From Seleniivibrio woodruffii (GTDB lineage Bacteria > Chrysiogenota > Deferribacteres > Deferribacterales > Geovibrionaceae): DNA of 64,000 nucleotides. A program made the position numbers and the translations under genes. Below are positions 44,875-55,062 of the stretch, in pieces; the stretch's first letter is position 1, and every line of letters starts with the position of its first letter. The notes beneath the pieces were generated by a model. It saw nothing but the letters and a program-made list of their open reading frames with translations. It was not told where the DNA came from and searched no databases. Location of the stretch: NCBI RefSeq assembly GCF_029267515.1, contig NZ_JAJUIS010000005.1, positions 186,001-250,000 of the forward strand, given 5' to 3'.

Positions 44875-45327
44875 TCACGGGAGCAGTTCATCCAGCTTTT
44901 CTTTCCAGTCGTCCGTGTCAGATATGACTATTGTGTTGTAGCCTTTGGCTTTTATGTATGATGTGATGCGGGCGAGGCTGTTTTTGTCTCTCGCCTGAAC
45001 GACGACAAAGTCGCCCTCCAGCTTCGCAGGTTCGCCTATGGCTCCGCGCACCTGTTCAAGCAGCGCTACGAGGCGCTTGACTCCTTCCTGAAAAACGTAT
45101 TTATCTCTGGATACCTCTTTCGCATCTTCAAACGACAGACCGCTCATATCTCTGGCAGTGAAGACTATCATACCCAGTTTCTGCATATAGATGCTGGTGG
45201 AGCCGAACTCCTCGCTGATGAGTTTTCCGGCGTATTCCAGCACCTTATCCTTTGCGCTGTGGTCGCCGTATTTCAGTCGTTCAGCCATCTTCACAAGATT
45301 GTCGGCTATGTCGTAAGTTCTTCCCAT
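44875..45327 (-). CDS. Hypothetical 150-residue protein coupled to a diguanylate cyclase
   Basis: I do not recognise this protein. ATG 45327 lies two bases after the GGDEF gene stop, both within GTGAAATG, so translation is coupled. A longer frame from 45414 would only overlap the GGDEF gene. Residues 1-80 are helical (MAERLKYGDHSAKDKVLEYAGKL); the C-terminal part looks alpha/beta (GDFVVVQARDKNSLARITSYIKAKGYNTIVIS). No membrane segment or catalytic motif. It may bind the cyclase or act downstream of it. Confidence 0.65.
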   Translation of the reverse strand: MGRTYDIADNLVKMAERLKYGDHSAKDKVLEYAGKLISEEFGSTSIYMQKLGMIVFTARDMSGLSFEDAKEVSRDKYVFQEGVKRLVALLEQVRGAIGEPAKLEGDFVVVQARDKNSLARITSYIKAKGYNTIVISDTDDWKEKLDELLP

Positions 45328-45328
45328 T

Positions 45329-46645
45329 TCACCCGCCGCAGAAAATATACCGGTTTTTTCCGTTGTTTTTGGCAACGTACATGGCACGGTCGGCCATCGC
45401 CATGAGTTTAACATGGTCTTTGCTGTCGTCGGGATATATGCTTATCCCCATGCTTGCGCCTATATGAAAGACAGTTTTGTCTATAACAAGTTCTTCGTTG
45501 ATTGAATCCAGTATCCTTCCGGCTATGCCTTCGATCTCCTTTTTGTCATGAACCGCTTCCAGCAGAACGACAAATTCGTCTCCGCCGATGCGCGCCGCCG
45601 TGTCGGATTTTCTTATCGCCTCGTTCAGCCTGTGGGCTATCTTTTTAAGGGCGATGTCGCCAGCCGCGTGCCCCAGCGTATCGTTAACGGGTTTGAAGCC
45701 GTCGAGGTCTATGTATATAACCGCCAGTTTCTTTTTATCCCGTTTCCGGCGTTCCACAGCCTGATTAATCCTGTCGCTGAGAAGGTCGCGGTTCGGAAGC
45801 CCCGTGAGAGTATCGTGCAGTGCCAGATAGCGGATGTATTCTTCCTGGATCTTCTTCTGTGTTATGTCGCGTATAACGACCTGAACCGCAGTACGTCCGT
45901 CCATGCTGAAAGGTATTGCCGCAAACTCAACATGGGCTACGCGTCCGTCTCTGCGGAGCATTTTCGCCTCCGCAACGGGCATGGTGGTCTCGTCCTTATA
46001 CAGTTTCCGCAGTCTCTCCGCAATCATGCCCCTGTCCTCTTCCGGGAAGAAGCTCAGCACCTCGCAGCCGAGAATATCCTCTGCCGCACCGCCGAATATC
46101 CTTGCTCCGGCAGGGTTTATATATTTTATAACCCCGTCGCGGTGGATAACGATACCGTCCGGCGAATACTCAACAAGCTGCCTGTACCTTTTTTCGGAGT
46201 TAACAAGTTCGTGTTCAATGCGCTTTTTATCCGTTATGTCCTTGATTGTGGCAAGAACCGCCCATTTCCTGCCGTATTTTATACGGGTAAGGAATACTTC
46301 AGCGTCAAGGATAACATCGTCGGAAGGCTTCTTGATCTGCCATGTAAATATCTGGTCTCTGCCATCAACAGCATCGGAGAAGAACTTAATCCCCGCCTGA
46401 AAGTTGATGTCGTCAGCGGAAAAATCGAAAAAGCTGCCGATGTTCTCCATCTGATTCTCCTCAACACCCAGAAGAGAAAGGAGTTTCGCGTTATAACTGA
46501 GAACGTTTCCTTTTGTATCGTGCAGCAGAACGGCATCCTGTATCCCGTGCAGAACGGCACACAAAAAGCCCGGATCCTCATCCGCAGATATAAGCCGATG
46601 TGTTCCGGCGGTTTTCCCTTTCCTGTCAGACTTTAATGTTGTCAT
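45329..46645 (-). CDS. PAS-PAS-GGDEF diguanylate cyclase
   Basis: A 438-residue soluble protein: a first PAS (about 22-140), a second PAS (about 150-260, ending VVIRDITQKK), and a GGDEF domain (about 275-435) with LTGLPNRDLLSDRI, the active motif RIGGDEFVVLLE and the ending ADRAMYVAKNNGKNRY. The intact GGDEF points to cyclic di-GMP synthesis. I see no RxxD inhibitory site directly before the motif that I can confirm. Divergent from recC. Confidence 0.9.
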   Translation of the reverse strand: MTTLKSDRKGKTAGTHRLISADEDPGFLCAVLHGIQDAVLLHDTKGNVLSYNAKLLSLLGVEENQMENIGSFFDFSADDINFQAGIKFFSDAVDGRDQIFTWQIKKPSDDVILDAEVFLTRIKYGRKWAVLATIKDITDKKRIEHELVNSEKRYRQLVEYSPDGIVIHRDGVIKYINPAGARIFGGAAEDILGCEVLSFFPEEDRGMIAERLRKLYKDETTMPVAEAKMLRRDGRVAHVEFAAIPFSMDGRTAVQVVIRDITQKKIQEEYIRYLALHDTLTGLPNRDLLSDRINQAVERRKRDKKKLAVIYIDLDGFKPVNDTLGHAAGDIALKKIAHRLNEAIRKSDTAARIGGDEFVVLLEAVHDKKEIEGIAGRILDSINEELVIDKTVFHIGASMGISIYPDDSKDHVKLMAMADRAMYVAKNNGKNRYIFCGG

Positions 46646-46723
46646 AGCGCATCAACCTCAAAAAGACAGACAAATCATGGAATAAAAGTCATCTCAGGAC
46701 TTTCATTCGGCTGATTATACAGA

Positions 46724-46729
46724 TATAAT
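46724..46729 (+). promoter_or_regulatory. -10 element of recC, implying a leaderless transcript
   Basis: TATAAT at 46724-46729 sits seven bases before ATG 46736, so the message may begin at the start codon; no Shine-Dalgarno is present. It lies within the palindrome GATTAT-N6-ATAATC (46713-46730). Confidence 0.5.
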
Positions 46730-46735
46730 CTGTCA

Positions 46736-49700
46736 ATGCTCAACATATATATCGGCAATAATCTTGAAAATCTGATAAACGTTATGGCTGAAAAGCTGTA
46801 CGACCCTGCACATCCGCTTAAAAAACCGGTCATCTGCGTTCAGACCTCCGGTATGCAGCGCTGGATAGGTCTGCAGCTTGCAAAGCAGGCGGGGGTCAGT
46901 GCAAACCTTGATTATCTGTTTCCCGCCGCGCTGATAAAGAGGCTTGCGGAGCGGCATTTCGGCAGTGAAAACCTGTGGACGGACAGACAGCAGCTAACAT
47001 GGAACATCTACCGCACACTGGCGCAGGTCACGGACAACGGTTTGAATTCCGAACTCGTCAACTACATAAATAACGACCCGCACAGAATAAAAACTTTCCG
47101 TCTGGCGCAGAAGATATCCGATATCTTCGACCAGTACCAATTGTACAGACCAGCCATGGTAAAGGACTGGCTGACGCAGGGCGCACACGAGCGAACAAAG
47201 AACATCGAAAGCTGGCAGCCTTGGCTGTTCGCGGAGGCATTTCCGAACAAAGAAAGATGTAAGACGTTCGTACTCAACAGATATATGAAAGACTGCTCCG
47301 CAGGACGGGTGAACTTCAAAAACGTTGACACTGCGCATCTTTTCGGAATCAGTGTTATTCCGCGTTTTTTCATGGAAGTGCTTTATGCGGTGAGCGAGGG
47401 CGCGGACGTAAATCTTTATCTGCTCTGCCCTACCGAGCAGTATTTCGGCGATTCCATGTCCGACAGAGAGATAAGCCGCGCGGAGAAACGCACCGGCAAA
47501 ACCCGCGAAGAGCTTAAAATGTTTCAGAACCACCCTCTTCTGGACAACCTCGGCACCATGGGCAGGGACTTTTTCGAATTTCTCACTGCTAACGACAACG
47601 CAAACATCAAATACGAATACTTTGACGAACCCTTCTCCGAAACCCTTCTGGGCGGTATTCAGGCGGAGATATACGACTTTACGGAGCGAAAAGGCATTCA
47701 GCCGGACGATTCCATAAGCATAAATTCATGCCACAACCCCCTGCGGGAAGCCCAGACGCTCTACGATTTTCTGCTGGATGCCATGGCAAAAGACGGCAGT
47801 ATAACCCCTGCCGACGTGCTTGTCATGACGCCGGACATACAGCGGTATGCGCCATACATCCGCGCTGTGTTCGACAACCCGTACAGTCCGCAGGCGGCGA
47901 TACCCTACACCATCGCCGACATCCCTGCAAAGGCGGAAAGCAGCACTGCGAACGTATTTTCAGAGCTTATCTCCGCCGTAACTGGCGAGTTCAGCCTTGC
48001 CGCGGTGGTAAAGCTAATAGAAAGTCCCGTTATATCCGGCAGGTTCGGAATAACAGGTGTTCAGGACATTGCGGACGTTCTGGAACGCAACGGCGCGTAC
48101 TGGGGAATTGACGCGGAGTCTATGAAAGCCGGCGGAGTCACCGCCGACACGCCCTTCACATGGGACAGAGCCATGCGCAGACTTGCGCTGGGGCTTGCCG
48201 AGGGCGGCAGACAGGTAATATACGCGGAAGCGGCGGGAACTGACGTGCCCTTCTCAATGGCGAAACAGCTCGGCGGACTGATGCGGTTTGTGGAGCTTTG
48301 CGCCCACTATTCAAAACTGATGGACACAGAGCGCACCGCGGAGGAGTGGTGCGGGATTCTGGCGGAGTTTGCAGACAGATTTCTGAGCACCGAACCGGAA
48401 TACGCCGACGAAAACGTCGCCATTGCCAAGATGATAGCGGATATTCGCGAGGAAACCTCCGTCTGCCCAATAAAGATGCCCTTCCGCCCGGTATACGAAA
48501 CTCTTTCCGGCAAACTGGACGAAGTGCGGACAGCCAAGGGATTCATCACGGGCAAGACAACCTTCTGCGCCATGATGCCAATGCGGAGCATCCCGTTCCG
48601 CATCATCTGCATACTCGGACTGGACGACGGCGCCTTTCCGCGTCTGAAGACCGAGCCGGAGTTCGACCTTATCTCCGCTAAGCCCGAAAAAGGGGACAGA
48701 ACACAGAGAGAGAGCGACAAATACCTGTTTCTGGAAACACTTATCAGCGCCAAAGACAGGCTTTTCATAAGCTATACGGGCAGAAGCGAAACCGACAACA
48801 GGAAGCTGGTTCCGTCCATAGCGGTAACGGAGCTTTTAAGGCACCTTGATAATCGGTTCGGCATGAAAAACGCCGTGACCGAACACCCTTTGCATAGCTT
48901 CAGCAGAAAATATTTTGAGAACAACGACAGACTTTTTACATACAGTGCAGAGAGATACGCCGCTGCATCGGTTTTTGGCACAAAATACGGCGAACGGAAT
49001 TTCTGCGGCGGGGAAATTCCGGCGGAACTGCCGTCTGAGGTATCCCTTGCGGATTTCGAACGATTTTTCATAAATCCGCCACGCTATTTCCTTGAAAAGA
49101 CACTCGGCATAGACCTGTCCGAAAATTTTGCGGCTCTGCCGGAAACTGAACGGCTGGTGCTCGACCACTTACAGGCTTACAAAATAAGGTCAGAAGTCGC
49201 ACGCAGCACTGTAAACGGAGATTCCCCAAACATACTGCTGGCATATGCTCATGCCACAGCGCAGATCCCTTCCGGCGGTATAGGCGAAGGATATACGCGG
49301 AAAATAATGCGGGAAGCACAGCAGATTTCCGATGCGGTACTGGCTCACGGAGCACCGCACAGCATCACTGACAGCATTGTCATCGGTGGCCTGAAGATTA
49401 ATTTCAGGATAGATGACATCGCGGCAGACGGTATGATTTATACGAAACACGGCGGGCTGAAGCCAAAAGACCTTCTGCGGGCGCGGATACGCCAGCTCGT
49501 TCTGCTCAACTGCGGATATTCTTACAATGCAATAATGATTAACGTTGACGGTGACAGAACGGTGCTTTCAGCGGACTGCCGCAAAGAGGCGCTCGCAGAG
49601 TATGCAGAAATCTTCCTGAACGGACTGAAATATCCTTTCTGTTTCCATCCCGACGACGGTTACAGGGCGTTCAAAGGCGAGTTTAAAAACAGATATCCTG

Positions 49701-49840
49701 CAGTCAAAGAGAGTCTTGAAACAGCGGCGGCACGGCAGGAGTATGCGCTCTGTTTCGGACGGGACGGCTACGGCGAGCTGCTGGCGCAGAACGGTATAAA
49801 AATATTCGGACTGCCGGAAAAAGATTATGAAGATAAATAA
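46736..49840 (+). CDS. recC: Exodeoxyribonuclease V gamma subunit RecC
   Basis: A 1034-residue RecC, a little shorter than the E. coli protein of about 1120. It keeps the inactive helicase-like start (YDPAHPLKKPVICVQTSGMQRWIGLQLA), the middle NSCHNPLREAQTLYDFLLDAM and RFGITGVQDIADVLERNGAYWGID, and a C-terminal part that in RecC is a dead nuclease fold. RecC holds RecB and RecD together and recognises Chi. Order recC-recB-recD without ptrA is common outside enterobacteria. It overlaps recB by 14 bases. Confidence 0.92.
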   Translation: MLNIYIGNNLENLINVMAEKLYDPAHPLKKPVICVQTSGMQRWIGLQLAKQAGVSANLDYLFPAALIKRLAERHFGSENLWTDRQQLTWNIYRTLAQVTDNGLNSELVNYINNDPHRIKTFRLAQKISDIFDQYQLYRPAMVKDWLTQGAHERTKNIESWQPWLFAEAFPNKERCKTFVLNRYMKDCSAGRVNFKNVDTAHLFGISVIPRFFMEVLYAVSEGADVNLYLLCPTEQYFGDSMSDREISRAEKRTGKTREELKMFQNHPLLDNLGTMGRDFFEFLTANDNANIKYEYFDEPFSETLLGGIQAEIYDFTERKGIQPDDSISINSCHNPLREAQTLYDFLLDAMAKDGSITPADVLVMTPDIQRYAPYIRAVFDNPYSPQAAIPYTIADIPAKAESSTANVFSELISAVTGEFSLAAVVKLIESPVISGRFGITGVQDIADVLERNGAYWGIDAESMKAGGVTADTPFTWDRAMRRLALGLAEGGRQVIYAEAAGTDVPFSMAKQLGGLMRFVELCAHYSKLMDTERTAEEWCGILAEFADRFLSTEPEYADENVAIAKMIADIREETSVCPIKMPFRPVYETLSGKLDEVRTAKGFITGKTTFCAMMPMRSIPFRIICILGLDDGAFPRLKTEPEFDLISAKPEKGDRTQRESDKYLFLETLISAKDRLFISYTGRSETDNRKLVPSIAVTELLRHLDNRFGMKNAVTEHPLHSFSRKYFENNDRLFTYSAERYAAASVFGTKYGERNFCGGEIPAELPSEVSLADFERFFINPPRYFLEKTLGIDLSENFAALPETERLVLDHLQAYKIRSEVARSTVNGDSPNILLAYAHATAQIPSGGIGEGYTRKIMREAQQISDAVLAHGAPHSITDSIVIGGLKINFRIDDIAADGMIYTKHGGLKPKDLLRARIRQLVLLNCGYSYNAIMINVDGDRTVLSADCRKEALAEYAEIFLNGLKYPFCFHPDDGYRAFKGEFKNRYPAVKESLETAAARQEYALCFGRDGYGELLAQNGIKIFGLPEKDYEDK

Positions 49841-52800
49841 TATAGATATCCTCAACTGCCCTCTCAGCGGTTCGAATCTGATAGAGGCGAACGCAGGAAC
49901 AGGAAAGACATACACCATAACGGCTCTCACGGTGCGGCTTCTCATAGAAACGCCCATGACAGTTGAGCAGATACTCGTGGTCACGTTCACAAAGGCTGCT
50001 GTCGCCGATCTCAAAACTAAAATATACGAAAGACTTATAGAAATGCGTGCTGCCCTTGACGGCAAAGAGCCGAAAACGGAGTTTGTGCGCGGCTACCTGA
50101 AAAAAGAACTGCCGGAAAACGCAAAACAGAAGATTGACGCAGCTATCCGCGATTTCGATATGAACGGGATAAGCACCATCCACGGCTTCTGCCAGAAGAT
50201 GCTCACAGAGAACTCTTTCGGCGGAAACATCGCCTTCGGAACAAAGCTGGCGGGTGACGCTTCCGCTCTTCTGAAACGTCCGGTTCAGGACTACTGGCGC
50301 AAACGCATGTACGGCATGAGGCCGGAGTTCGCCGAACTTATGACAGGCGAAACCCCGGACACCATGATCTCCTTTGTTAAGAATATGATGGACAATCCAT
50401 CCATGCGGATCATCAACCGCCCGCAGGTATCCGAAGAGGATTTCGAAACCGTTCAGGCGAAAATATCCGCAGCGTTCGCAGGCGTAAAAGAGATACTTGC
50501 AGGATGCGATATCCCGCAGATGATACAGGATATTTACGGCAACCTGAACGGCAGAACATACGGCAAAGGCTCTGCGGAGAGCGCGTTCGACACCCTTGCA
50601 AATCTGAAAACGCCTGAACCGCCCGCATTGCACAAACTGCACCTGCTCACGACACAGAAGATACAGAGCAGCCCCAACAAAAACAAGACAGCCCCCGACC
50701 ACCCGCTTTACGATGCAGTTGACGAGTGGCTGGGACTCTGTGACTCGCTGAAATCCATGAAAGCGGATTTCAGAACCATGATAAAATGCGGATTCTACGA
50801 CCACTGCGTCAGCACTCTGGACGAATATAACCAGCTCGCAGACAGCCAGTCATACACCGACCTGATAGTCAGGATGCGCGAAGCGGTCATGAGCGGAACG
50901 TCCATGAAGGAAACCCTCAGAAAACGGTATCATGCTGCCATGATAGACGAATTTCAGGACACCGACCCGTTTCAGTATGATATTTTTCACGAGACTTTCT
51001 CAACTACAGGCAGACCGCTCTTCATGATAGGCGACCCGAAACAGGCAATATACGCCTTTCGCGGCGCAGATGTGTTTACATATCTGAAAGCCGCGCAGGA
51101 CAGGGAACAGCAATACACTCTTACGACCAACCACCGCTCCGACAGCGGTCTTGTGGAGGCTGTGAACCTCTTTTTTGCCTCTGAAAAACCCTTCTGCATC
51201 GACAGAATCGGCTATAACCCCTCCGCGGGTAAACAGACCCTTTCACTGATCGAAAGCGGCGTACGCAGGAGCCCCCTGACCTTCTGGTATGACGACTGCG
51301 AGGAAAAACCAGATGCTGCGCAAATCGCCGAAAAATGCGCGTTTGAGATAGCCAGGCTCTTAAATGCCAAGGCACAGCTTGCGGACAATGACGGCAAACG
51401 AACCGTCATACCATCGGATTTCGCCGTACTGACGCTTAAAAACGAGCAGGCACTGAAAGTCCGAGATGCACTCATAAAATACCGGATCCCATGTGTCGTA
51501 ACAGGAGCCGAAAACGTCTTTTACACCGCGCAGGCAAGCCAGATGAAGCATTTTGTGGCTGCACTGGTGCGCCCGTATTCTGAGAAAGCGGTTCGTACTG
51601 CTCTTGCATCCGACATTTTCGGTCTGACAGCCGGAGAGCTTTTCACCCTGTCAGAAAGACTGGAAGGCATATTCGAGGACTTCGCGGAATTCTCCGATAT
51701 CATGAAAACAAAAGGCATTGCGCCGGTGTTTTTCAGAGCGGCTGAGAAATACGAAATGTTCTCCCGCCTTGCAGAAAGACGCGGCGGCGAACGGATAATC
51801 ACCAATTTCATCCATCTCACAGAACTCTTACAGCAGTATGAGGCGGAGCACAGGGCGTCCCCGACCCAGCTTCTTTTATGGCTGACGGAAAAAACAGGCG
51901 GAGCTGCGGGACGCGAAGATGAATATCTGCAAAAGATGGACAGCGACGACAACGCAGTGAACATCACAACTATCCACAAGAGTAAGGGTCTGGAATACAA
52001 TATTGTTTTTACACCCTTTCTCATGTATGGCAAGAGACGTGACGGAAAATCGTTCCCGAAATATCACAACGAAAACAGCGACCTTGTTATAGATATGGCG
52101 CCGGATTCCGATGCGTCAAAGACGGCGGACACGGAGGCACTCTCCGAATCTCTCCGTCTGGCATATGTGGCACTTACCCGCGCCAAAGCAGTATGCTACA
52201 CAGCATACGCCCCTGTGGATATGCACCATTCATCCTCAATAGGGTACATTATCAACGGCGCGGTGGGTAAGGATGTGAAATACGATATCGCCGCAATCCA
52301 CAGATTTGCGGGCGGATGCGAACACATCGCTATTTTGCCAATGCCGCAGGCAGTCCTGCAGCATTATACTCCTGAAAAGCATAAAACCGATATACATAAC
52401 CGTGTTTTCAGCGGGAAAATAAGCGAAAGCTGGCAGATGAACAGCTTTTCAAGGCTGGTTCATAAAGCATCCCACGACAGAGACACTGACCAGTTTGCAC
52501 CGCAAACAGATGAAAAAAATCAAGGATACAGCATTTTCAGCTTTCCGAAAGGAGCGAAGGCGGGTAACTGCCTCCACGAGTGTATGGAAGATATCCCGCT
52601 TGAAAAAAGCGACATGGAAACAATAGAAAGCTCTGTGCGGGACAGACTTAAACAATACTTTTTCGATGAAAAATTCATTCCGGCGGTAACGGAAAACATA
52701 CACAGCATCCTTACACGGGAACTTACTGACGGAATAACTCTTTCCGGTATACCAGACTGCGACTTCGTACACGAAATGGAGTTCAATCTGTCAACCCGTC

Positions 52801-53243
52801 AGTTCAGCGCGGGAGAAATTGCGGACATATTCGCATGGGATGGCGAAACAGAGTTCGCTAAGGCTGCGGCAACGCTGGATTTCACGGCTGTAAAGGGCTA
52901 TCTGACCGGTTTTGCCGACCTTATCTTCATCCGCGACGGAAAATTCTATGTTCTGGACTGGAAATCAAACTTTCTGGGCGCGCGTGCGGAGGACTATTCA
53001 CAGAGCAGGATGCTGGACGAAATGCTGAACAGCCACTATTACTTACAGCTTTACATCTATACACTCGCCCTCCACGTCCATCTTACGCGGTATATGCCGG
53101 ACTACGACTTCGACAGGCATATCGGGGGCGGTATATATATTTTCATGCGGGGTGTAGAGAAAACAGGTGAAAACGGCATCTTTTTCCATAAACCCAAGAG
53201 GAAAATCATAGAAAAAATGGCGGAAACGGCGGTTAAACAATGA
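49827..53243 (+). CDS. recB: Exodeoxyribonuclease V beta subunit RecB
   Basis: A 1138-residue 3'-5' helicase and nuclease. The helicase part has LIEANAGTGKTYTITAL (Walker A), ISTIHGFCQKML, IDEFQDTDPFQYDIF (motif II), FMIGDPKQAIYAFRGAD and YVALTRAK. The C-terminal nuclease (about 900-1138) has the active motif FYVLDWKSNFLG. It is the main motor and nuclease of RecBCD in double-strand break repair and degradation of foreign DNA. The recD start overlaps its stop (ATGA). Confidence 0.94.
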   Translation: MKINNIDILNCPLSGSNLIEANAGTGKTYTITALTVRLLIETPMTVEQILVVTFTKAAVADLKTKIYERLIEMRAALDGKEPKTEFVRGYLKKELPENAKQKIDAAIRDFDMNGISTIHGFCQKMLTENSFGGNIAFGTKLAGDASALLKRPVQDYWRKRMYGMRPEFAELMTGETPDTMISFVKNMMDNPSMRIINRPQVSEEDFETVQAKISAAFAGVKEILAGCDIPQMIQDIYGNLNGRTYGKGSAESAFDTLANLKTPEPPALHKLHLLTTQKIQSSPNKNKTAPDHPLYDAVDEWLGLCDSLKSMKADFRTMIKCGFYDHCVSTLDEYNQLADSQSYTDLIVRMREAVMSGTSMKETLRKRYHAAMIDEFQDTDPFQYDIFHETFSTTGRPLFMIGDPKQAIYAFRGADVFTYLKAAQDREQQYTLTTNHRSDSGLVEAVNLFFASEKPFCIDRIGYNPSAGKQTLSLIESGVRRSPLTFWYDDCEEKPDAAQIAEKCAFEIARLLNAKAQLADNDGKRTVIPSDFAVLTLKNEQALKVRDALIKYRIPCVVTGAENVFYTAQASQMKHFVAALVRPYSEKAVRTALASDIFGLTAGELFTLSERLEGIFEDFAEFSDIMKTKGIAPVFFRAAEKYEMFSRLAERRGGERIITNFIHLTELLQQYEAEHRASPTQLLLWLTEKTGGAAGREDEYLQKMDSDDNAVNITTIHKSKGLEYNIVFTPFLMYGKRRDGKSFPKYHNENSDLVIDMAPDSDASKTADTEALSESLRLAYVALTRAKAVCYTAYAPVDMHHSSSIGYIINGAVGKDVKYDIAAIHRFAGGCEHIAILPMPQAVLQHYTPEKHKTDIHNRVFSGKISESWQMNSFSRLVHKASHDRDTDQFAPQTDEKNQGYSIFSFPKGAKAGNCLHECMEDIPLEKSDMETIESSVRDRLKQYFFDEKFIPAVTENIHSILTRELTDGITLSGIPDCDFVHEMEFNLSTRQFSAGEIADIFAWDGETEFAKAAATLDFTAVKGYLTGFADLIFIRDGKFYVLDWKSNFLGARAEDYSQSRMLDEMLNSHYYLQLYIYTLALHVHLTRYMPDYDFDRHIGGGIYIFMRGVEKTGENGIFFHKPKRKIIEKMAETAVKQ

Positions 53244-54958
53244 ATACGGCTGATTTATTATACGAAAACAGACAGTTAAGAGACATTGACATTCAGTTTT
53301 CAAAACAGATGTGCGCAATATTCGGCTGTCAGGACGCTTATCTTTTTTTTGCCGTACTCTTCTATGCCGTCTCAACCGAACACACCTGTCTGAAAATCGA
53401 CAGAATTGATATTTTGCCTTTTTACAAAGACTTTAAAGACGAACTTGATGAAGCCTTTTCATCAGAGAATATCGAAAAAATCGCTGTTTCCGGCGCAGTT
53501 GCCGAGGACGAAACCGCACCTGTAATCCACAGTGGAGGCAGGCTTTATCTTGCCGCTTTTTACCGCAGCGAAAAACTTGTTGGGGATTTCATCCGCAAAA
53601 GCGCAGTCCTGTCCGTCACAGACGGCGTAAAACTCAAAAGACTGCTGGTTCGTGAGTTCGGCGAAGGCACAAACATGCAGAAAGCGGCGGCTCTCTGTGC
53701 ATGTCTGTCCGGTTTCTGCGTTATTACTGGCGGTCCGGGGACAGGTAAGACAACCACCGTGCGCAAAGTCTTAAATATACTGAACGAACTTTCTGACAAA
53801 GCACTGAATATAGCTGTCACAGCACCAACGGGCAAAGCGGCGAACAGATTGAACGAAACGCTCGCGGATTTGGACGGATTGAAAGCGGTAACTCTCCACA
53901 GACTTCTGGGAATAACCGGAAGCCGTGACAGAAGCCGTTTCAGTCAAGAATATCCCATGCCTTATGACGTCGTTATCGTTGATGAGGCATCCATGGTTGA
54001 TCTGAAAATGATGAGTGAGCTTGTAAACTCGCTCAAACAGGGTGCACGGCTGATACTTCTGGGCGACAAAGATCAGCTATCATCCGTTATGCCGGGTTCG
54101 GTTCTGGGCGACATCTGTACTGCCGGCAATACAGAAGCGTTTACTCCTGCCAGAGCAGCTCTTATAAAAGAATACGCGGACACTGACGTTGTCACGGACG
54201 GAAAGGCTATTTCCGATATCACGGCAGCGCTCACCGAAAGTCACAGGTTCGACGACTCAGAGGGCATAGGCAGACTTGCGAAGGCTTGCAGAAAAGGTGA
54301 CGGTGACGAGGCCGCAGACATTATTATGAACGACGCCACAGGCAGGATAGCTTTTATACCTGCGGACGGTGACGTGATGGCTTTTTTCAGAAGATATGTC
54401 ATAGACCTGCATAAAATCATCACAGCAGAAACCGAACCTCAGAATATGCTGACAGCGGCGGCTCGCTCGATAATCCTCTGTCCGAATGTTATGGGTCGGT
54501 TCGGCACGCAGGCGATAAACAGCTTCGCACTCTCCGCACTCTCACGCGAAGGTCTGCGCAGCAGCACGGAAAAATATTTCCACGGTCAACCCGTGATGAT
54601 AACGGAAAACGACTATTCCATGAATCTTTTCAATGGAGAAACAGGGCTTGTTGTCAAACGGGACGGTATGAAGGCATATTTTGCGGGCAGGGAAAAACCT
54701 GTTGGCGTCATGCGTATGCCTGCGTGGACAAATGTTTACGCAATGACAGTGCATAAGAGTCAGGGGTCGGAGTTCGACCATGTGATTCTGGTTCTGCCTG
54801 AATCGGACTCACCCATCGCAACGCGGGAACTGTTCTACACAGCCGTTACGAGGGCAAAGGAAAAACTGACTGTCATTTCGACAGAAGCTGCAATAAGAAG
54901 CTATCTAAACAGACGCACTGAGCGTTTCTCAGGTCTGGAAGATTATCTGAAAAGTTGA
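53240..54958 (+). CDS. recD: Exodeoxyribonuclease V alpha subunit RecD
   Basis: A 572-residue SF1B 5'-3' helicase: N-terminal RecC-binding region (1-110), Walker A GGPGTGKTTT (about 165), motif II IVDEASMVDLKMMSELV, LLGDKDQLSSV and motif VI region TVHKSQGSEFDHVILVLP ... YTAVTRAKEKL. Third gene of recCBD. Length and lack of N-terminal HhH domains make it RecD proper, not RecD2. The gap to 55063 is about 100 bases and holds only a terminator. Confidence 0.94.
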   Translation: MNTADLLYENRQLRDIDIQFSKQMCAIFGCQDAYLFFAVLFYAVSTEHTCLKIDRIDILPFYKDFKDELDEAFSSENIEKIAVSGAVAEDETAPVIHSGGRLYLAAFYRSEKLVGDFIRKSAVLSVTDGVKLKRLLVREFGEGTNMQKAAALCACLSGFCVITGGPGTGKTTTVRKVLNILNELSDKALNIAVTAPTGKAANRLNETLADLDGLKAVTLHRLLGITGSRDRSRFSQEYPMPYDVVIVDEASMVDLKMMSELVNSLKQGARLILLGDKDQLSSVMPGSVLGDICTAGNTEAFTPARAALIKEYADTDVVTDGKAISDITAALTESHRFDDSEGIGRLAKACRKGDGDEAADIIMNDATGRIAFIPADGDVMAFFRRYVIDLHKIITAETEPQNMLTAAARSIILCPNVMGRFGTQAINSFALSALSREGLRSSTEKYFHGQPVMITENDYSMNLFNGETGLVVKRDGMKAYFAGREKPVGVMRMPAWTNVYAMTVHKSQGSEFDHVILVLPESDSPIATRELFYTAVTRAKEKLTVISTEAAIRSYLNRRTERFSGLEDYLKS

Positions 54959-55030
54959 CGGTTTCTGTTCAGAAGTGAGCTGTTCCGAAGAAAATATGAC
55001 GCAGTTATGCGACGTATATAAATACCAAAC

Positions 55031-55055
55031 AAAAAAAAGGGCGGATAAACCGCCC
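55031..55055 (-). terminator. Terminator after the universal stress protein gene
   Basis: GGGCGG (55039-55044) pairs with CCGCCC (55050-55055) around ATAAA; eight A at 55031-55038 give the T tract when read leftwards. Confidence 0.85.
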
Positions 55056-55062
55056 CCATATA

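Noticed and set aside
45548-46636. 362-codon plus-strand frame opposite the GGDEF gene
   Set aside because: A shadow frame of the PAS-GGDEF gene; its product shows no domain.
49704-50804. 366-codon minus-strand frame opposite recC and recB
   Set aside because: Antisense to well-conserved recBCD genes, with no ribosome site or recognisable domain.
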